In this document: one piece after another, positions 44,029-55,120 of the stretch
Position numbering within the stretch: position 1 is the first letter of the stretch
How the letters are laid out: the number at the start of each line of letters is the position of its first letter
From: Rhizobium sp.
GTDB taxonomy: Bacteria > Pseudomonadota > Alphaproteobacteria > Rhizobiales > Rhizobiaceae
Direction of reading: 5' to 3'
Length of the DNA: 64,000 nt
Assembly: GCA_002796995.1 (NCBI GenBank)
Contig: PEKW01000002.1
Coordinates: 186,001 to 250,000, forward strand
Translations under genes and position numbers: made by a program
The notes under the pieces: generated by a model
What the model was told of the DNA's origin: nothing
Seen by the model: only the letters and a program-made list of their open reading frames with translations
Databases searched by the model: none

Positions 44029-44098
44029 GTTATAAGGAACTAAATAATGCATCGCACCAGTAATCTTCAAAGCTGACTTCAACGCTCGGGGGGCGTCC

Positions 44099-45631
44099 AT
44101 GACCACACATACTGATAAAAGCAGTCTAGATGCACGCCTCGACTTCCTCGGGCTCGACGAAAAGGCGCGGCAGCAGCTGCGCGCCCTTGCCCCAAGCATC
44201 GGCAAGAATATCGGCGCCGCCCTCGACGTCTTCTACAAGAAGGTTCGTGGCAATCCCGAAACAGCCGCCTTCTTCCGCAGCGAAGATCACCTCCAGGGCG
44301 CCAAGAAACGCCAGGAAGGTCACTGGAGCATCGTAACGACCGCCCAGTTCGACGAACGTTATGTCGAAGGGGTCACCGCGGTGGGAAAGGCGCATGCCCG
44401 CATCGGCCTCGAGCCGCGCTGGTATATCGGCGGCTATGCCCTGCTGGTCGAGCAGCTGATCCATGCCGTGGTGCGCGAGCGCTGGCCGTCGCGCTTTGCC
44501 CGCAAGGAAGGCAAGGTTCTCGGTGAAGAAATCGGCGTGCTGGTCAAGGCCGCTCTGCTCGACATGGACTATGCCATCACCGTTTATCTCGACATTCTCG
44601 CCGCCCAGCGAAAGGCGGCCGAAGATGCGCGCGCCAAGGCCGAGGAGGAGCAGGTTCTGGCGCTCCGGGCCTTGAGCGAGGTGCTCAGCCGGCTGTCCGG
44701 CGGCGACCTCGAAGCCAAGCTCTCTCCCGAGCAGCCGGAAAACTTCGTCGGCATGGCGCAGGACTACAATGCCTCTGTCGAGAAGCTGCGCGACACGATC
44801 GGCACGGTCCGCAGTGCCGCCGAGGAGATCCTGCGCTCGACGTCAGCCATTTCCGAGGCGTCGAATCATCTCGCCCAGCGTACCGAACAGCAGGCCGCCG
44901 GCCTGGAGGAAAGCACCGCCGCCCTGCACGAACTGACGCAGAACGTCACCCTCGCCGCCGACGGCGCGCAGAAGGCGGCCAGTGTCGTCAGCATCGCCCT
45001 CGACGAAGCAAGGGCCTCGGGCGAAGTGGTGACGCGCGCGGTGAGCGCCATGGGTGCGATCGAGAAATCCTCCGACGAAATCTCAAAGATCATCGGCGTC
45101 ATCGACGAGATCGCCTTCCAGACCAATCTTCTGGCGCTGAACGCCGGCGTCGAGGCAGCCCGTGCGGGCGAGGCCGGCCGCGGCTTCGCGGTGGTCGCCC
45201 AGGAAGTGCGCGAACTGGCGCAGCGCTGTGCCAGCGCCGCCCGCGAGATCAAGGGCCTGATTTCCCAGAGTTCCGGACAGGTGGAAACCGGTGTCGGCCT
45301 CGTCAACAATGCGGGCGAGGCGCTCGACAAGATCATCGTACGGATCGGCGAGATCAACGGCATCGTCGCCGGCATCGCCAGCGCCGCCTCGGACCAGTCC
45401 GGCGGCCTGCGGGAAGTCAACACGGCGATCGCCAGCATGGACACGATCACCCAGCAGAACGCCGCCATGGTCGAGGAAACCTCCGCCCAGACCCTGACGC
45501 TGAGGGACGAGGTCGAGCGTCTGGTCGCAGCGCTGCGCGGGTTCAAGACGCGAGACGGCGGTTCCGCAAACGCGACCTCCCACACCCGCCGTTCCCAGGA
45601 CAGCACGTCGAGCTATCGCCGCGCCGGTTGA
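44099..45631 (+). CDS. Globin-coupled methyl-accepting chemotaxis protein (soluble, HemAT-like), copy 1
   Basis: N-terminal protoglobin pattern '[19 protein letters not shown]', no TM, C-terminal MCP domain. Confidence 0.94.
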   Translation: MTTHTDKSSLDARLDFLGLDEKARQQLRALAPSIGKNIGAALDVFYKKVRGNPETAAFFRSEDHLQGAKKRQEGHWSIVTTAQFDERYVEGVTAVGKAHARIGLEPRWYIGGYALLVEQLIHAVVRERWPSRFARKEGKVLGEEIGVLVKAALLDMDYAITVYLDILAAQRKAAEDARAKAEEEQVLALRALSEVLSRLSGGDLEAKLSPEQPENFVGMAQDYNASVEKLRDTIGTVRSAAEEILRSTSAISEASNHLAQRTEQQAAGLEESTAALHELTQNVTLAADGAQKAASVVSIALDEARASGEVVTRAVSAMGAIEKSSDEISKIIGVIDEIAFQTNLLALNAGVEAARAGEAGRGFAVVAQEVRELAQRCASAAREIKGLISQSSGQVETGVGLVNNAGEALDKIIVRIGEINGIVAGIASAASDQSGGLREVNTAIASMDTITQQNAAMVEETSAQTLTLRDEVERLVAALRGFKTRDGGSANATSHTRRSQDSTSSYRRAG

Positions 45632-45716
45632 CGGCTTCGCCACGGCAATCCGCCTGTCCGACAGGGGCAGGCGGCTTGCGCCATCGTGATTTCTCGCAGT
45701 CCGCGTTCATGCTCCA

Positions 45717-45754
45717 TTTAGGAATTTCACGAATTCTTGTGGCATATTCCTAAA
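45717..45754. repeat. Inverted repeat TTTAGGAAT-N20-ATTCCTAAA upstream of second globin-MCP
   Basis: Perfect 9-bp arms read from the sequence. Confidence 0.65.
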
Positions 45755-45800
45755 ATTTAGGGGGGCATGCCCCAGCTCCCTCGGAAGGCATGGCGATATT

Positions 45801-47315
45801 ATGAGTGCAGAAGCAGACAAGAGTTTGAAGGAACGTCTGGCATTTCTCGAGATTGACCAAAAGACGTCCAAGACATTGAACTCCCTGCGGCCGACACTCG
45901 GTGAAATTCTCGGCGGCGTTCTCGACAAGTTTTACGCCAAGGTCGGCGCCACGCCGCAGATCGCTCGCTTCTTCAGCGGCAAGGACCATATGGCGGGGGC
46001 GAAAAACGCCCAGATGAACCATTGGGACAAGGTCTCCAAGGGAAGCTTCGATCCGGACTACGTCAAGGGCGTGACCGCCATCGGCAAGGCCCATGCCCGC
46101 ATCGGCCTCGAGCCGCGCTGGTATATCGGCGGCTATTCCATGCTCATGACCGAGCTGGTCGCCGGCGTGCTGGTCAAGCACTGGCCCTTCCCCTTCGGCA
46201 AGCATCACGCGGAGGCGCTGGCCGACAAGCTCGGCGCGCTGATCAAGGCGTCCATGCTCGACATGGACTATTCGATCTCGGTCTATCTCGATTCCCTCGA
46301 GGACCGGCGCAAGCAGCTCGAGGAAGACCGCAAGCAGTTCGAATCCGACCAGCAACTCGCCATGGAGCATCTGCGCCGTGGTCTCGAAGCGCTCGCCCGC
46401 GGCGACTTCGAAAGCCGCATGACCACCGACCTGCCGGACAATTTCAAGCAGATGGCCACCGACTACAACGAGACGGTCGTCAGGCTCAGCGAATCCTTCG
46501 CCTCCATCCGCCGCGCGTCGGAAGAAATTCTCGACGGCACCGAAACCATCGCCAAGGCCTCCGACGACATTGCGGTCAGCACCGCCAAGCAGGCCGCCGG
46601 CGTGCAGCAGAGCTCGTCCGCCCTGCAACAGCTGTCGGTGAGCGTGGGCCAGACGGCGACCAATGCGGAACGCGCCTCGATGGCGGTGCACGACACCCAG
46701 CAGCAGGCCCGCAGCTCAGGTGACGTCGTCGCCCAAGCGATCTCCGCCATGGCGGAGATCGAGAAGTCCTCGACCGAAATTTCCAAGATCATCGGCGTCA
46801 TCGACGAAATCGCCTTCCAGACCAACCTCCTGGCGCTGAATGCCGGCGTCGAGGCGGCACGTGCGGGCGATGCCGGCAAGGGATTTGCCGTGGTCGCCCA
46901 GGAAGTGCGTCAGCTCGCCCAGCGCAGCGCCGATGCCGCCAAGGAAATCAAGCGCCTGATCTCGCAGAGCAGCAATCAGGTCAACGAGGGTGTCAGCCTG
47001 GTTTCCAACACCGGAACCGCCCTTGCCGACATGATCAGCCGCATCGACACGATCCATTCCATCGTGTCGGATATCGCCACCGCCGCCAAGGACCAGGCGA
47101 CCGGCCTCAAGGAGGTCAACCAGGCGACCCAGAGCATGGACAAGCTGACGCACCAGAATTCGACCATGGTGGAGCAGACCTCGGCCGAGACGCAGCGCCT
47201 GCGCAGCGAAGTCGTCGGCCTGGTTCAGCTGCTCGCGCAACTGAGCACGCGCTCGGGCGCCGATGGCGACCATGTCTCCGAGCGCCGCCAGCCCTCGCGC
47301 AGACAGGCAGCCTGA
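45801..47315 (+). CDS. Globin-coupled methyl-accepting chemotaxis protein (soluble, HemAT-like), copy 2
   Basis: Protoglobin pattern '[22 protein letters not shown]' and MCP domain '[37 protein letters not shown]'. Confidence 0.94.
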   Translation: MSAEADKSLKERLAFLEIDQKTSKTLNSLRPTLGEILGGVLDKFYAKVGATPQIARFFSGKDHMAGAKNAQMNHWDKVSKGSFDPDYVKGVTAIGKAHARIGLEPRWYIGGYSMLMTELVAGVLVKHWPFPFGKHHAEALADKLGALIKASMLDMDYSISVYLDSLEDRRKQLEEDRKQFESDQQLAMEHLRRGLEALARGDFESRMTTDLPDNFKQMATDYNETVVRLSESFASIRRASEEILDGTETIAKASDDIAVSTAKQAAGVQQSSSALQQLSVSVGQTATNAERASMAVHDTQQQARSSGDVVAQAISAMAEIEKSSTEISKIIGVIDEIAFQTNLLALNAGVEAARAGDAGKGFAVVAQEVRQLAQRSADAAKEIKRLISQSSNQVNEGVSLVSNTGTALADMISRIDTIHSIVSDIATAAKDQATGLKEVNQATQSMDKLTHQNSTMVEQTSAETQRLRSEVVGLVQLLAQLSTRSGADGDHVSERRQPSRRQAA

Positions 47316-47342
47316 TCCGCGACGCAGCCCGGATCTTGTCGG

Positions 47343-47368
47343 AAACGCGGGCAATGTCCGCGTTTTTT
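47343..47368 (+). terminator. Rho-independent terminator after second globin-MCP
   Basis: aaacgcgg-n7-ccgcgttt with T6 tail. Confidence 0.75.
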
Positions 47369-47406
47369 CGATTCCATCGCCGCAAAAGATGCGTTATGGG
47401 AGCCCC

Positions 47407-47922
47407 ATGACGATCAAGCCCCTCATCATCCTCCCGGATCCCCTGCTGCGACAGGTTTCCACGTCCATTGAACGTGTCGATGCCGAGCTCCAGAAGCTCG
47501 CCGACGACATGCTCGAAACCATGTACGAAGCGCCGGGCATCGGCCTTGCCGCCATCCAGGTCGGCGTGCCGCGCCGCCTTCTGGTGATCGACGTCTCCAA
47601 GGAAGGCGAGGACAAGCAGCCGCTGGTCTTCATCAATCCCGAGATCATCAAGTCGTCCGACGAACGTTCCGTCTACGAAGAGGGCTGTCTGTCGATCCCC
47701 GACTACTATGCCGAGGTCGAGCGCCCGGCAATGGTGACGGTCAAGTCGATCGACCGCGACGGCAAGGAACAGATGACCGAGGCCGACGGTCTGCTGGCCA
47801 CCTGCCTGCAGCACGAAATCGACCATCTGAACGGCGTTCTCTTCATCGACCATATCTCCCGGCTGAAGCGCGAGATGGTGATCAAGAAGTTCACCAAGGC
47901 GGCAAAGTCGAAGGCGCTCTGA
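47407..47922 (+). CDS. def: Peptide deformylase
   Basis: '[10 protein letters not shown]', '[14 protein letters not shown]', '[17 protein letters not shown]'. Confidence 0.97.
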   Translation: MTIKPLIILPDPLLRQVSTSIERVDAELQKLADDMLETMYEAPGIGLAAIQVGVPRRLLVIDVSKEGEDKQPLVFINPEIIKSSDERSVYEEGCLSIPDYYAEVERPAMVTVKSIDRDGKEQMTEADGLLATCLQHEIDHLNGVLFIDHISRLKREMVIKKFTKAAKSKAL

Positions 47923-47985
47923 TCATCGGCCGGCGATCTTCGCCGGTGGAGACGGGCGCCGATCGCGGAAGGGGTGGAAACCATC

Positions 47986-48921
47986 ATGGCACTTCGCATC
48001 ATCTTCATGGGCACGCCAGAATTCTCCGTCGCGACGCTTGAGGCATTGGCGGCCGCCGGCCACCAGATCGTCGCGGTCTATACCCAGCCGCCGCGCCCCG
48101 GCGGACGGCGCGGCCTCGACCTGCAGAAATCCCCCGTCCATCTCGCCGCCGAGCGGCTCGGCCTCCCGGTCCTGCATCCGCTGAATTTTCGCGAGGCGGA
48201 GGAGCGTGAGCGCTTCCGCGCCTTCAACGCCGATGTCGCCGTGGTCGTCGCCTATGGCCTGCTCTTGCCGGAGGCGATCCTCACCGGCACCCGGCTTGGC
48301 GCCTATAACGGCCATGCCTCCCTCCTGCCGCGTTGGCGCGGGGCAGCCCCCATCCAGCGCGCCATCATGGCCGGCGATGCTAAGACCGGCATGATGGTGA
48401 TGAAGATGGACAAGGGGCTCGACACCGGCCCCGTGGCGCTTACCCGCACGATCGCGATCGGCCCGGACATGACCGCGGGCGAACTGCATGACCGCCTGAG
48501 CGTCATCGGCGCGGAAGCCATGGTCGAGGCCATGGCCGCGCTCGAAGCCGGCACGCTGCAGACCGTGCCGCAGCCCGAAGAGGGCGTGCTCTATGCGGCG
48601 AAGATCGACAAGGCCGAGACGCGTATCGATTTTTCCCGCGACGCCGCGCAGGTGCACGATCACATTCGCGGCCTGTCGCCCTTTCCCGGCGCATGGTTCG
48701 AGCTCGAGGTGAACGGCAGGCCTGAGCGGGTCAAGGTTCTCGGCTCGACCCTGGCCGAGGGCGAAGGTGCTGCCGGCGCGGTCCTTGACCATGCGCTGAC
48801 CATCGCCTGCGGACAGGGCGCCGTGCGGCTCACCCGTCTGCAGAAGGCCGGCGGCAAGCCGCTCGATGCCGCGGACTTCCTGCGCGGAACGCCCGTTTCG
48901 CCCGGAACGGTGCTTCGCTGA
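47986..48921 (+). CDS. fmt: Methionyl-tRNA formyltransferase
   Basis: '[18 protein letters not shown]', '[20 protein letters not shown]'. Confidence 0.97.
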   Translation: MALRIIFMGTPEFSVATLEALAAAGHQIVAVYTQPPRPGGRRGLDLQKSPVHLAAERLGLPVLHPLNFREAEERERFRAFNADVAVVVAYGLLLPEAILTGTRLGAYNGHASLLPRWRGAAPIQRAIMAGDAKTGMMVMKMDKGLDTGPVALTRTIAIGPDMTAGELHDRLSVIGAEAMVEAMAALEAGTLQTVPQPEEGVLYAAKIDKAETRIDFSRDAAQVHDHIRGLSPFPGAWFELEVNGRPERVKVLGSTLAEGEGAAGAVLDHALTIACGQGAVRLTRLQKAGGKPLDAADFLRGTPVSPGTVLR

Positions 48922-49682
48922 TGCCGCGTTTCCGCATGACCGTCGAATATGACGGTTCCCCCTATGTCGGCTGGCAGCGCCAGGACAACGGCCATTCGGT
49001 GCAGACGGCCCTCGAAAACGCAGTGCTGTCCCTGACCGGCGAAACCGTATCGGTCCGCGGCGCCGGCCGCACCGATTCCGGCGTGCATGCCAAGGGACAG
49101 GTGGTGCATGTCGACCTGACGCGCGACTGGATCCCTTACACGCTGCGCAACGCGTTGAACGCCTATCTGGGGCTGGCTGGCGAACGGGTGGCCGTGCTGG
49201 ACGTCCGCGCGGTCGACGACGGTTTCGATGCGCGCTTTTCCGCTCTCCGCCGGCACTATCTTTATCGCATCATCACGCGCCCCGCCCGTCTCGCACTCGA
49301 AGCCGAGCGGGCCTGGTGGGTGTCGAAGCCGCTCGACCACGAAGCCATGCACGCGGCCGCCCAGCGTCTCGTCGGCCACCACGACTTCACCACGTTCCGT
49401 TCCGCCCATTGCCAGGCCAACAGCCCGATGCGGACGCTCGACCGGCTGGACGTGACGCGGGAGGGCGACCTGATCGAGATCCGCGCTACGGCGCAGAGTT
49501 TCCTGCACAACCAGATCCGCTCCTTTGCCGGCACGCTCAAGCTGGCCGGCGAGGGCAGGATGACGCCCGACGACGTGCAGGCCGCGCTCGAGGCGCGTGA
49601 CCGCGCCGCCTGCGGTCCTGTGGCGCCGCCGGAAGGGCTGTTCTTCCTGCGGGTCGATTATCCGGACGACGAACCCGCCTGA
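48921..49682 (+). CDS. truA: tRNA pseudouridine synthase A
   Basis: '[24 protein letters not shown]', '[14 protein letters not shown]'. Confidence 0.97.
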   Translation: MPRFRMTVEYDGSPYVGWQRQDNGHSVQTALENAVLSLTGETVSVRGAGRTDSGVHAKGQVVHVDLTRDWIPYTLRNALNAYLGLAGERVAVLDVRAVDDGFDARFSALRRHYLYRIITRPARLALEAERAWWVSKPLDHEAMHAAAQRLVGHHDFTTFRSAHCQANSPMRTLDRLDVTREGDLIEIRATAQSFLHNQIRSFAGTLKLAGEGRMTPDDVQAALEARDRAACGPVAPPEGLFFLRVDYPDDEPA

Positions 49683-49728
49683 GCGGCGGTCGCGCCGGAC
49701 GCTTGTCAGGCGCCCGGAAATGACATAT

Positions 49729-49756
49729 CCATATTTCAAGAAATCTCGAAATATGG
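49729..49756. promoter_or_regulatory. ArsR-like inverted repeat CCATATTTC-N10-GAAATATGG overlapping the arsC start codon
   Basis: Perfect 9-bp arms; CATATTTCAAGAAATCTCGAAATATG core. Confidence 0.65.
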
Positions 49757-50178
49757 AGAAGCCCGTGACCGTCACGATCTATCACAATCCCGCCTGCGGC
49801 ACGTCGCGCAACACGCTCGAAATGATCCGCCAGTCGGGCGAACAGCCGGTGGTCATCGAATATCTGAAAACCCCGCCGAGCCGCGAGCGGCTGGTCGAAC
49901 TGATCGGCAAGATGGGCATTGCTCCGCGCGAACTGCTGCGAAAGAAGGGCACGCCCTACGAGGAGCTTGGTCTCGATGATGCCGGCCTTTCCGATGATCA
50001 GCTGATCGACGCGATGATGGCGCATCCGATCCTGATCAACCGCCCGATCGTCGAGACGGACAAGGGCACGCGCCTCTGCCGGCCGTCGGAGACTGTTCTC
50101 CAACTCTTGGACAATCCGGTTGAAACCTACACCAAGGAAGACGGCGAAATCGTCAAGACGGGTGGTGCGGCCGAATGA
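49753..50178 (+). CDS. arsC: Arsenate reductase (glutaredoxin-type) ArsC
   Basis: '[23 protein letters not shown]'-type active site ([10 protein letters not shown]) and '[23 protein letters not shown]'. Confidence 0.95.
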   Translation: MEKPVTVTIYHNPACGTSRNTLEMIRQSGEQPVVIEYLKTPPSRERLVELIGKMGIAPRELLRKKGTPYEELGLDDAGLSDDQLIDAMMAHPILINRPIVETDKGTRLCRPSETVLQLLDNPVETYTKEDGEIVKTGGAAE

Positions 50179-50897
50179 GCATGGATGATACCGATACGCC
50201 GAACATCGACGACAGCCAGTTCCGGCCGGTGGATGAGGCGCGCCTGTTCCAGCCTGAACGCATGACCCATCCGCCGCGCATCCTGATGCTTTACGGCTCG
50301 CTGCGGGAGCGCTCCTATTCCAGGCTGCTGACGGAAGAGGCGGCTCGCATCCTGCGCCGCTATGGGGCGGAAGTCCGCATCTTCGATCCGCACGGCCTGC
50401 CGCTCGCCGACGCGACCGAAGCCTCACACCCCAAGGTGCAGGAGCTGCGCGATCTCTCCCTCTGGTCCGAAGGTCAGGTCTGGTGCTCGCCGGAGCGTCA
50501 CGGCGCCATGTCGGGGGCGATGAAGACACAGATCGACTGGCTTCCGCTGTCCATGGGTGCGATCCGCCCGACGCAGGGCCGGACGCTGGCGCTCATGCAG
50601 GTCTGTGGCGGATCGCAGAGCTTCAATTCGCTCAACCAGATGCGCGTGCTCGGTCGCTGGATGCGCATGGTCACCATCCCGAACCAGTCGTCGGTGCCGA
50701 AGGCCTTCAGCGAATTCGACGAAGCCGGCCGGATGAAGCCGTCCTCCTACTACGAGCGCGTCGTCGACGTGATGGAGGAACTCGTCAAGTTCACTCTGAT
50801 CGTGCGCGAGCGTTCGGACTATCTGGTCGAGCGCTATTCCGAGCGGGTCGAGACCGCGGCCGAATTGTCGAAGCGGGTCAGCCAGCGCGCGATCTGA
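50175..50897 (+). CDS. arsH: ArsH NADPH-dependent flavoprotein (organoarsenical oxidase type)
   Basis: '[27 protein letters not shown]', '[21 protein letters not shown]'; ATGA overlap with arsC. Confidence 0.95.
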   Translation: MSMDDTDTPNIDDSQFRPVDEARLFQPERMTHPPRILMLYGSLRERSYSRLLTEEAARILRRYGAEVRIFDPHGLPLADATEASHPKVQELRDLSLWSEGQVWCSPERHGAMSGAMKTQIDWLPLSMGAIRPTQGRTLALMQVCGGSQSFNSLNQMRVLGRWMRMVTIPNQSSVPKAFSEFDEAGRMKPSSYYERVVDVMEELVKFTLIVRERSDYLVERYSERVETAAELSKRVSQRAI

Positions 50898-50903
50898 GCC
50901 GTT

Positions 50904-51506
50904 TCAGCCCGGATAGATGTCGAGATAGCGCTCCAGCAGTTCCGACAGGATCATGGTCGGCACGAGCAGCACCATCGTGACCGTCGCGATGGTCAGCACA
51001 TGCTCGCCGAGCACCATGCGGAAAATGCGGAAGAGGGTGATGACCAGCGCCAGCGCCAGCAGGTAGGACAGGATGACGGCGAGCCCGGTGAGGCTCGGCA
51101 GCATCATCATGATCAGCAGCACCACGCCATATCCGTAGGCCACCGGCAGCGTCAGCCAGTTGGAAATGACCACGATCGACAGGAACTTGTCACCGATGCC
51201 GACGAGCCAGCTGAGAAGGCCGACCAGCACCAGCGGCACGATCCAGTTGGCGACTTCGACCAGCGCGAGCCGGAAGAAGAACAACGCCCCGACGTCCGCC
51301 CCCTCGGGCAGGGTCTGCAGATAGATGCTGCGCCACCACAGGAAGGTGAGCAGCGTGGTCGGCAGGACGAAGAATGCCGCCCAGAACGATCGCAATGCGC
51401 CGCGGTCGGAGAAGTCGAGATGGGCAAAGCCCTTCGGGTCCTGCCGGAACAGCAGCCACAGGCCGGTCAGGTAGAATTCGACCTCCTTAAGCGTTGGCAT
51501 TCGCAA
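50904..51506 (-). CDS. Hypothetical multi-pass inner membrane protein
   Basis: Five or more hydrophobic segments; overlaps the 3' end of dapE. Confidence 0.78.
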   Translation of the reverse strand: MRMPTLKEVEFYLTGLWLLFRQDPKGFAHLDFSDRGALRSFWAAFFVLPTTLLTFLWWRSIYLQTLPEGADVGALFFFRLALVEVANWIVPLVLVGLLSWLVGIGDKFLSIVVISNWLTLPVAYGYGVVLLIMMMLPSLTGLAVILSYLLALALVITLFRIFRMVLGEHVLTIATVTMVLLVPTMILSELLERYLDIYPG

Positions 51507-52680
51507 ACCACTGTTCGATGAAGGTCTTGTAGATCCGGGTCAGCGTTTCCAGGTCTTCGACCGCGACCCTTTCATCGACCATGTGCATGGTCTGGCCCAC
51601 CAGCCCGAATTCCACCACCGGGCAATAGTCCTTGATGAAGCGCGCGTCCGAGGTGCCGCCGGTCGTCGACAGCTGCGGAGTCGAGCCGGTCACCGTCTCG
51701 ATTGCGCCGGACAGGGAGGCGATCAGCCCGTTGTTGCGCGTCAGGAAGACGTGGCTCGGACGCTCCGACCAGACGATCTCGTAGGCGACCGGATCGCGGC
51801 CGGGGCGCAGATGGCTGTCCGCCGCCGCCTCGTCGAGCCGGCGCAGGATCTCCCCCTGCACGGTTTCCGCGGTCCAGACGTCGTTGAAGCGGATGTTGAA
51901 CTTGAAGCTCGCCGAGGCCGGAATGACGTTGGTCGCGGGATTGCCGACGTCGATCGAGGTGACCTCGAGATTGGACGGCTGGAAATCGTCGGTGCCGTGG
52001 TCGAAGGGCGGATGCATCAGCGCATCGGCCAGGCGCACCGCGCCACGCACCGGATTGTCGGCGAGATGCGGATAGGCCGCATGCCCCTGCACGCCGCGCA
52101 CCGTGACGGTCCCCGAGATCGAGCCGCGCCGGCCGATCTTGATCATGTCGCCAAGCTGGTCGGGATTGGTCGGCTCGCCGACCAGGCAGGCGTCCCAGTG
52201 CTCGCCCTTGTTGTTCGCCCATTCGAGCAGCTTGATGGTGCCGTTGACGGCCGGGCCTTCCTCGTCGCCGGTGATCAGCAGCGATACCGAACCCTTCGGC
52301 GGTCCCCTTTCCTCGACCAGGCGTGCGAGTGCGGTGACGAAGCAGGCGATGCCGCCCTTCATGTCCACGGCGCCGCGGCCATAGAGCATGCCGTCGGCGA
52401 TCTCGGCGGCAAAGGGCGGATGGCTCCAGTCGGCCTCGTTGCCGACCGGCACGACATCGGTATGGCCGGCAAACATCAGGTGCGGGCCTTCGCTGCCGAG
52501 CCGGGCATAGAGGTTCTCGATGTCCGGGGTGCCCGGCTCGCTCGCCGTCATGCGCTCCACCTTGAAGCCGAGCGGCTCGACGAGGGCCTGCAATGTGGTG
52601 AGCGCGCCGCCCTCGGCGGGGGTCACGGACGGGCAGCGGATGAGGGCCTGGAGGACTTCGGCGGGATTGGTGCTGTTCAT
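51487..52680 (-). CDS. dapE: Succinyl-diaminopimelate desuccinylase
   Basis: '[13 protein letters not shown]', '[14 protein letters not shown]', '[15 protein letters not shown]'. Confidence 0.96.
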   Translation of the reverse strand: MNSTNPAEVLQALIRCPSVTPAEGGALTTLQALVEPLGFKVERMTASEPGTPDIENLYARLGSEGPHLMFAGHTDVVPVGNEADWSHPPFAAEIADGMLYGRGAVDMKGGIACFVTALARLVEERGPPKGSVSLLITGDEEGPAVNGTIKLLEWANNKGEHWDACLVGEPTNPDQLGDMIKIGRRGSISGTVTVRGVQGHAAYPHLADNPVRGAVRLADALMHPPFDHGTDDFQPSNLEVTSIDVGNPATNVIPASASFKFNIRFNDVWTAETVQGEILRRLDEAAADSHLRPGRDPVAYEIVWSERPSHVFLTRNNGLIASLSGAIETVTGSTPQLSTTGGTSDARFIKDYCPVVEFGLVGQTMHMVDERVAVEDLETLTRIYKTFIEQWFANANA

Positions 52681-52787
52681 GATCTCTGGGCGCTGTCGAG
52701 GTCCGGCAGCGTGGCTGCCGCGACCGTCTGGGAGGTTGAGTGAGGTTTAGCCGATCGGCCGGCGCCTGTCACGAGCCAAGGGCCGGC

Positions 52788-53171
52788 TCAGCCTTTCGGC
52801 CAGTCCGAGGCCGGGCCATAGGCGTTCGGCCCGGGCGTCGAGGGCCAGAGACAGAGCACGAAGAGCATGACGAAGGACACGGCGGGCACGAACAGCACGA
52901 AGACGAGGACGCCCGGCAGGCCCATGTCGTGCAGCCGCTTGATGCTCATCATCATCGTCGAGGCGACGGAGACCGTCAGTCCGGCGAAGAACAGCAGGCT
53001 GAACAGGCGGAACAGGTCCTCGTCCTCCTGGTGGAGGGCGAGGGAGGCGACGGTGTAGCAGTTGAGCGTCATCCAGAACAGCCAGCCGAGGATGAACACC
53101 TGCCGTCCGGCGCGTCCGGACGGGCTGAAGAACAGCCAGCTGACGGTCGGCCGACGGGCCGGCGCCTGCAT
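52788..53171 (-). CDS. DUF805 family membrane protein
   Basis: 'SIKRLHDMGLPGVLVFVLFVPAVSFVMLFVLCLWPSTPGPNAYGP'. Confidence 0.85.
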   Translation of the reverse strand: MQAPARRPTVSWLFFSPSGRAGRQVFILGWLFWMTLNCYTVASLALHQEDEDLFRLFSLLFFAGLTVSVASTMMMSIKRLHDMGLPGVLVFVLFVPAVSFVMLFVLCLWPSTPGPNAYGPASDWPKG

Positions 53172-53176
53172 TGGGC

Positions 53177-54034
53177 TCAGTCCCTGAGCAGTTCGTTGAT
53201 GCCGGTCTTGGAGCGGGTCTTGGCGTCCACGCGTTTTACGATCACCGCGCAGTAGAGGTTCGGCGCCGGCTGTCCGCTGGCCATGGTCTTGTCGGACGGC
53301 AGCGAGCCGGCGACGACGACGGAATAGGGCGGCACTTCGCCATAGGAGATCTCGCCGGAGGCGCGATCGACGATCTTGGTCGACTTACCGATGAACACGC
53401 CCATGCCTAGCACCGAGCCCTCGCGGACGATGCAGCCTTCGACGACTTCGGAACGCGCGCCGATGAAGCAGTTGTCCTCGATGATGGTCGGGCCGGCCTG
53501 CATGGGCTCCAGAACGCCGCCGATGCCGACGCCGCCCGACAGATGCACATGCGCGCCGATCTGGGCGCAGGAGCCGACGGTCGCCCAGGTGTCGACCATC
53601 GTGCCCTCGCCGACATAAGCGCCGAGATTGACGAAGGACGGCATCAGGATGGCGTTCGGCGCGATATAGGCCGAGCGGCGCACGACGGCGTTCGGCACGG
53701 CGCGGAAGCCGGCGCGCTCGAATTCATTGGTGCTCCAGCCTTCGAACTTGGAGGGCACCTTGTCCCACCAGGTCGAGCCGCCGGGGCCGCCGCTCACCAC
53801 TTCCATGGCATTCAGGCGGAAGGAAAGCAGCACGGCCTTCTTCAGCCACTGATGAACCGTCCAGTTGCCGTCCTCGCCGCGCGTTGCGACGCGCGCCTTG
53901 CCGCTGTCGAGCAGGTTGAGGGAGGTTTCGACGGCGTCGCGGATCTCGCCGCGGGTCGAGGTGTTGACCGTATCGCGATTGTCGAATGCCGCTTCGATGA
54001 CGTGTTCGAGGGCGCTGAGATCCGTAGCGTTCAT
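53177..54034 (-). CDS. dapD: 2,3,4,5-tetrahydropyridine-2,6-dicarboxylate N-succinyltransferase
   Basis: '[12 protein letters not shown]', hexapeptide repeats '[39 protein letters not shown]'. Confidence 0.97.
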   Translation of the reverse strand: MNATDLSALEHVIEAAFDNRDTVNTSTRGEIRDAVETSLNLLDSGKARVATRGEDGNWTVHQWLKKAVLLSFRLNAMEVVSGGPGGSTWWDKVPSKFEGWSTNEFERAGFRAVPNAVVRRSAYIAPNAILMPSFVNLGAYVGEGTMVDTWATVGSCAQIGAHVHLSGGVGIGGVLEPMQAGPTIIEDNCFIGARSEVVEGCIVREGSVLGMGVFIGKSTKIVDRASGEISYGEVPPYSVVVAGSLPSDKTMASGQPAPNLYCAVIVKRVDAKTRSKTGINELLRD

Positions 54035-54188
54035 CTGAATTCCTTAAACTTCGTTGTCTATCGTTGAACCGGACGATATCCGCATTCGCAATCGGGAACT
54101 GACCTTTGCTCTAGCGCATTCGCCCGGGGTTGAAAACAGCCGCCGGCGCATTCGGCGTCTCCGATAGCGACAAAGAAAGGCATGAGAA

Positions 54189-55049
54189 ATGGCAAAACCC
54201 TCCAATGGCCGGGAACGCAGCAAGGACGGCTCGTGGGTCGCTCTGAAGGACAGCCAGACCGACCGCAGACGCGCCGCCGAAGTGCCGCGCACGCCCCAGT
54301 CCGAATCCCCGTCCTACCGGCTTGCCTATGTCGACGACGACTTCATGATGCGCGAAGAGCTGCGCCCGGTGCGCCTGCAGCTGGAATTGCTGAAGGTCGA
54401 GATGATCCTCGCCGAGCGCGGCATCAAGTCGACGGTGGTCATGTTCGGCGGCGCGCGCATTCCCGAGCCGGGCCAGGATGCCTGGGCGGCGCGCAACGAG
54501 ACCCAGCGCGCCAATCTGACGGCAGCCTCCGTCTACTACGAGGAGGCGCGCAAGTTCGCCCAGCTTTGCGCCGCCTACGGCGCCCTGCATGACCATCGCG
54601 AATATGTCGTGACGACGGGCGGTGGACCGGGCGTCATGGAGGCGGGCAATCGTGGTGCAGCGGAGATGGGTGCTCCCACCATCGGCCTCAACATCGTCCT
54701 GCCGCACGAGCAGGCGCCGAATCCCTATGTGACCCCGGAGCTCAGCTTCAACTTCCATTACTTCGCCATCCGCAAGATGCATTTTCTCATGCGCGCCAAG
54801 GCGATCGTCATCTTCCCCGGTGGCTTCGGCACGCTGGACGAGTTCTTCGAGGCGCTGACGCTGATCCAGACGAAGCGCATGGCGCCGATCCCTCTCATCC
54901 TGTTCGGCGAGGCGTTCTGGCGGCGCATCGTCAATTTCGAGGCGCTGGCCGAGTTCGGCACGATCGCGCCCGACGATCTGAAACTGCTGAATTTTGTCGA
55001 GACCGCCGACGCGGCCTGGAAGATCATCGCCGATCACTACGAACACTGA
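54189..55049 (+). CDS. LOG family (TIGR00730) protein
   Basis: 'VVTTGGGPGVMEAGNRGA' and 'IVIFPGGFGTLDEFFEALTLIQT'. Confidence 0.93.
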   Translation: MAKPSNGRERSKDGSWVALKDSQTDRRRAAEVPRTPQSESPSYRLAYVDDDFMMREELRPVRLQLELLKVEMILAERGIKSTVVMFGGARIPEPGQDAWAARNETQRANLTAASVYYEEARKFAQLCAAYGALHDHREYVVTTGGGPGVMEAGNRGAAEMGAPTIGLNIVLPHEQAPNPYVTPELSFNFHYFAIRKMHFLMRAKAIVIFPGGFGTLDEFFEALTLIQTKRMAPIPLILFGEAFWRRIVNFEALAEFGTIAPDDLKLLNFVETADAAWKIIADHYEH

Positions 55050-55067
55050 AACGCACGGCGCACGAAA

Positions 55068-55095
55068 AAGGCCCGCGAGCATGCTCGCGGGCCTT
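55068..55095. terminator. 28-nt perfect palindrome terminator
   Basis: AAGGCCCGCGAGCATGCTCGCGGGCCTT. Confidence 0.85.
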
Positions 55096-55120
55096 CCTGT
55101 TGATTCGTAGGCGGTGATGC

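Noticed and set aside
45650-45674. CCGCCTG...CAGGCGG hairpin after the first globin-MCP
   Set aside because: No T tract follows, so it was not called as a terminator; may only be a weak mRNA 3' stem.
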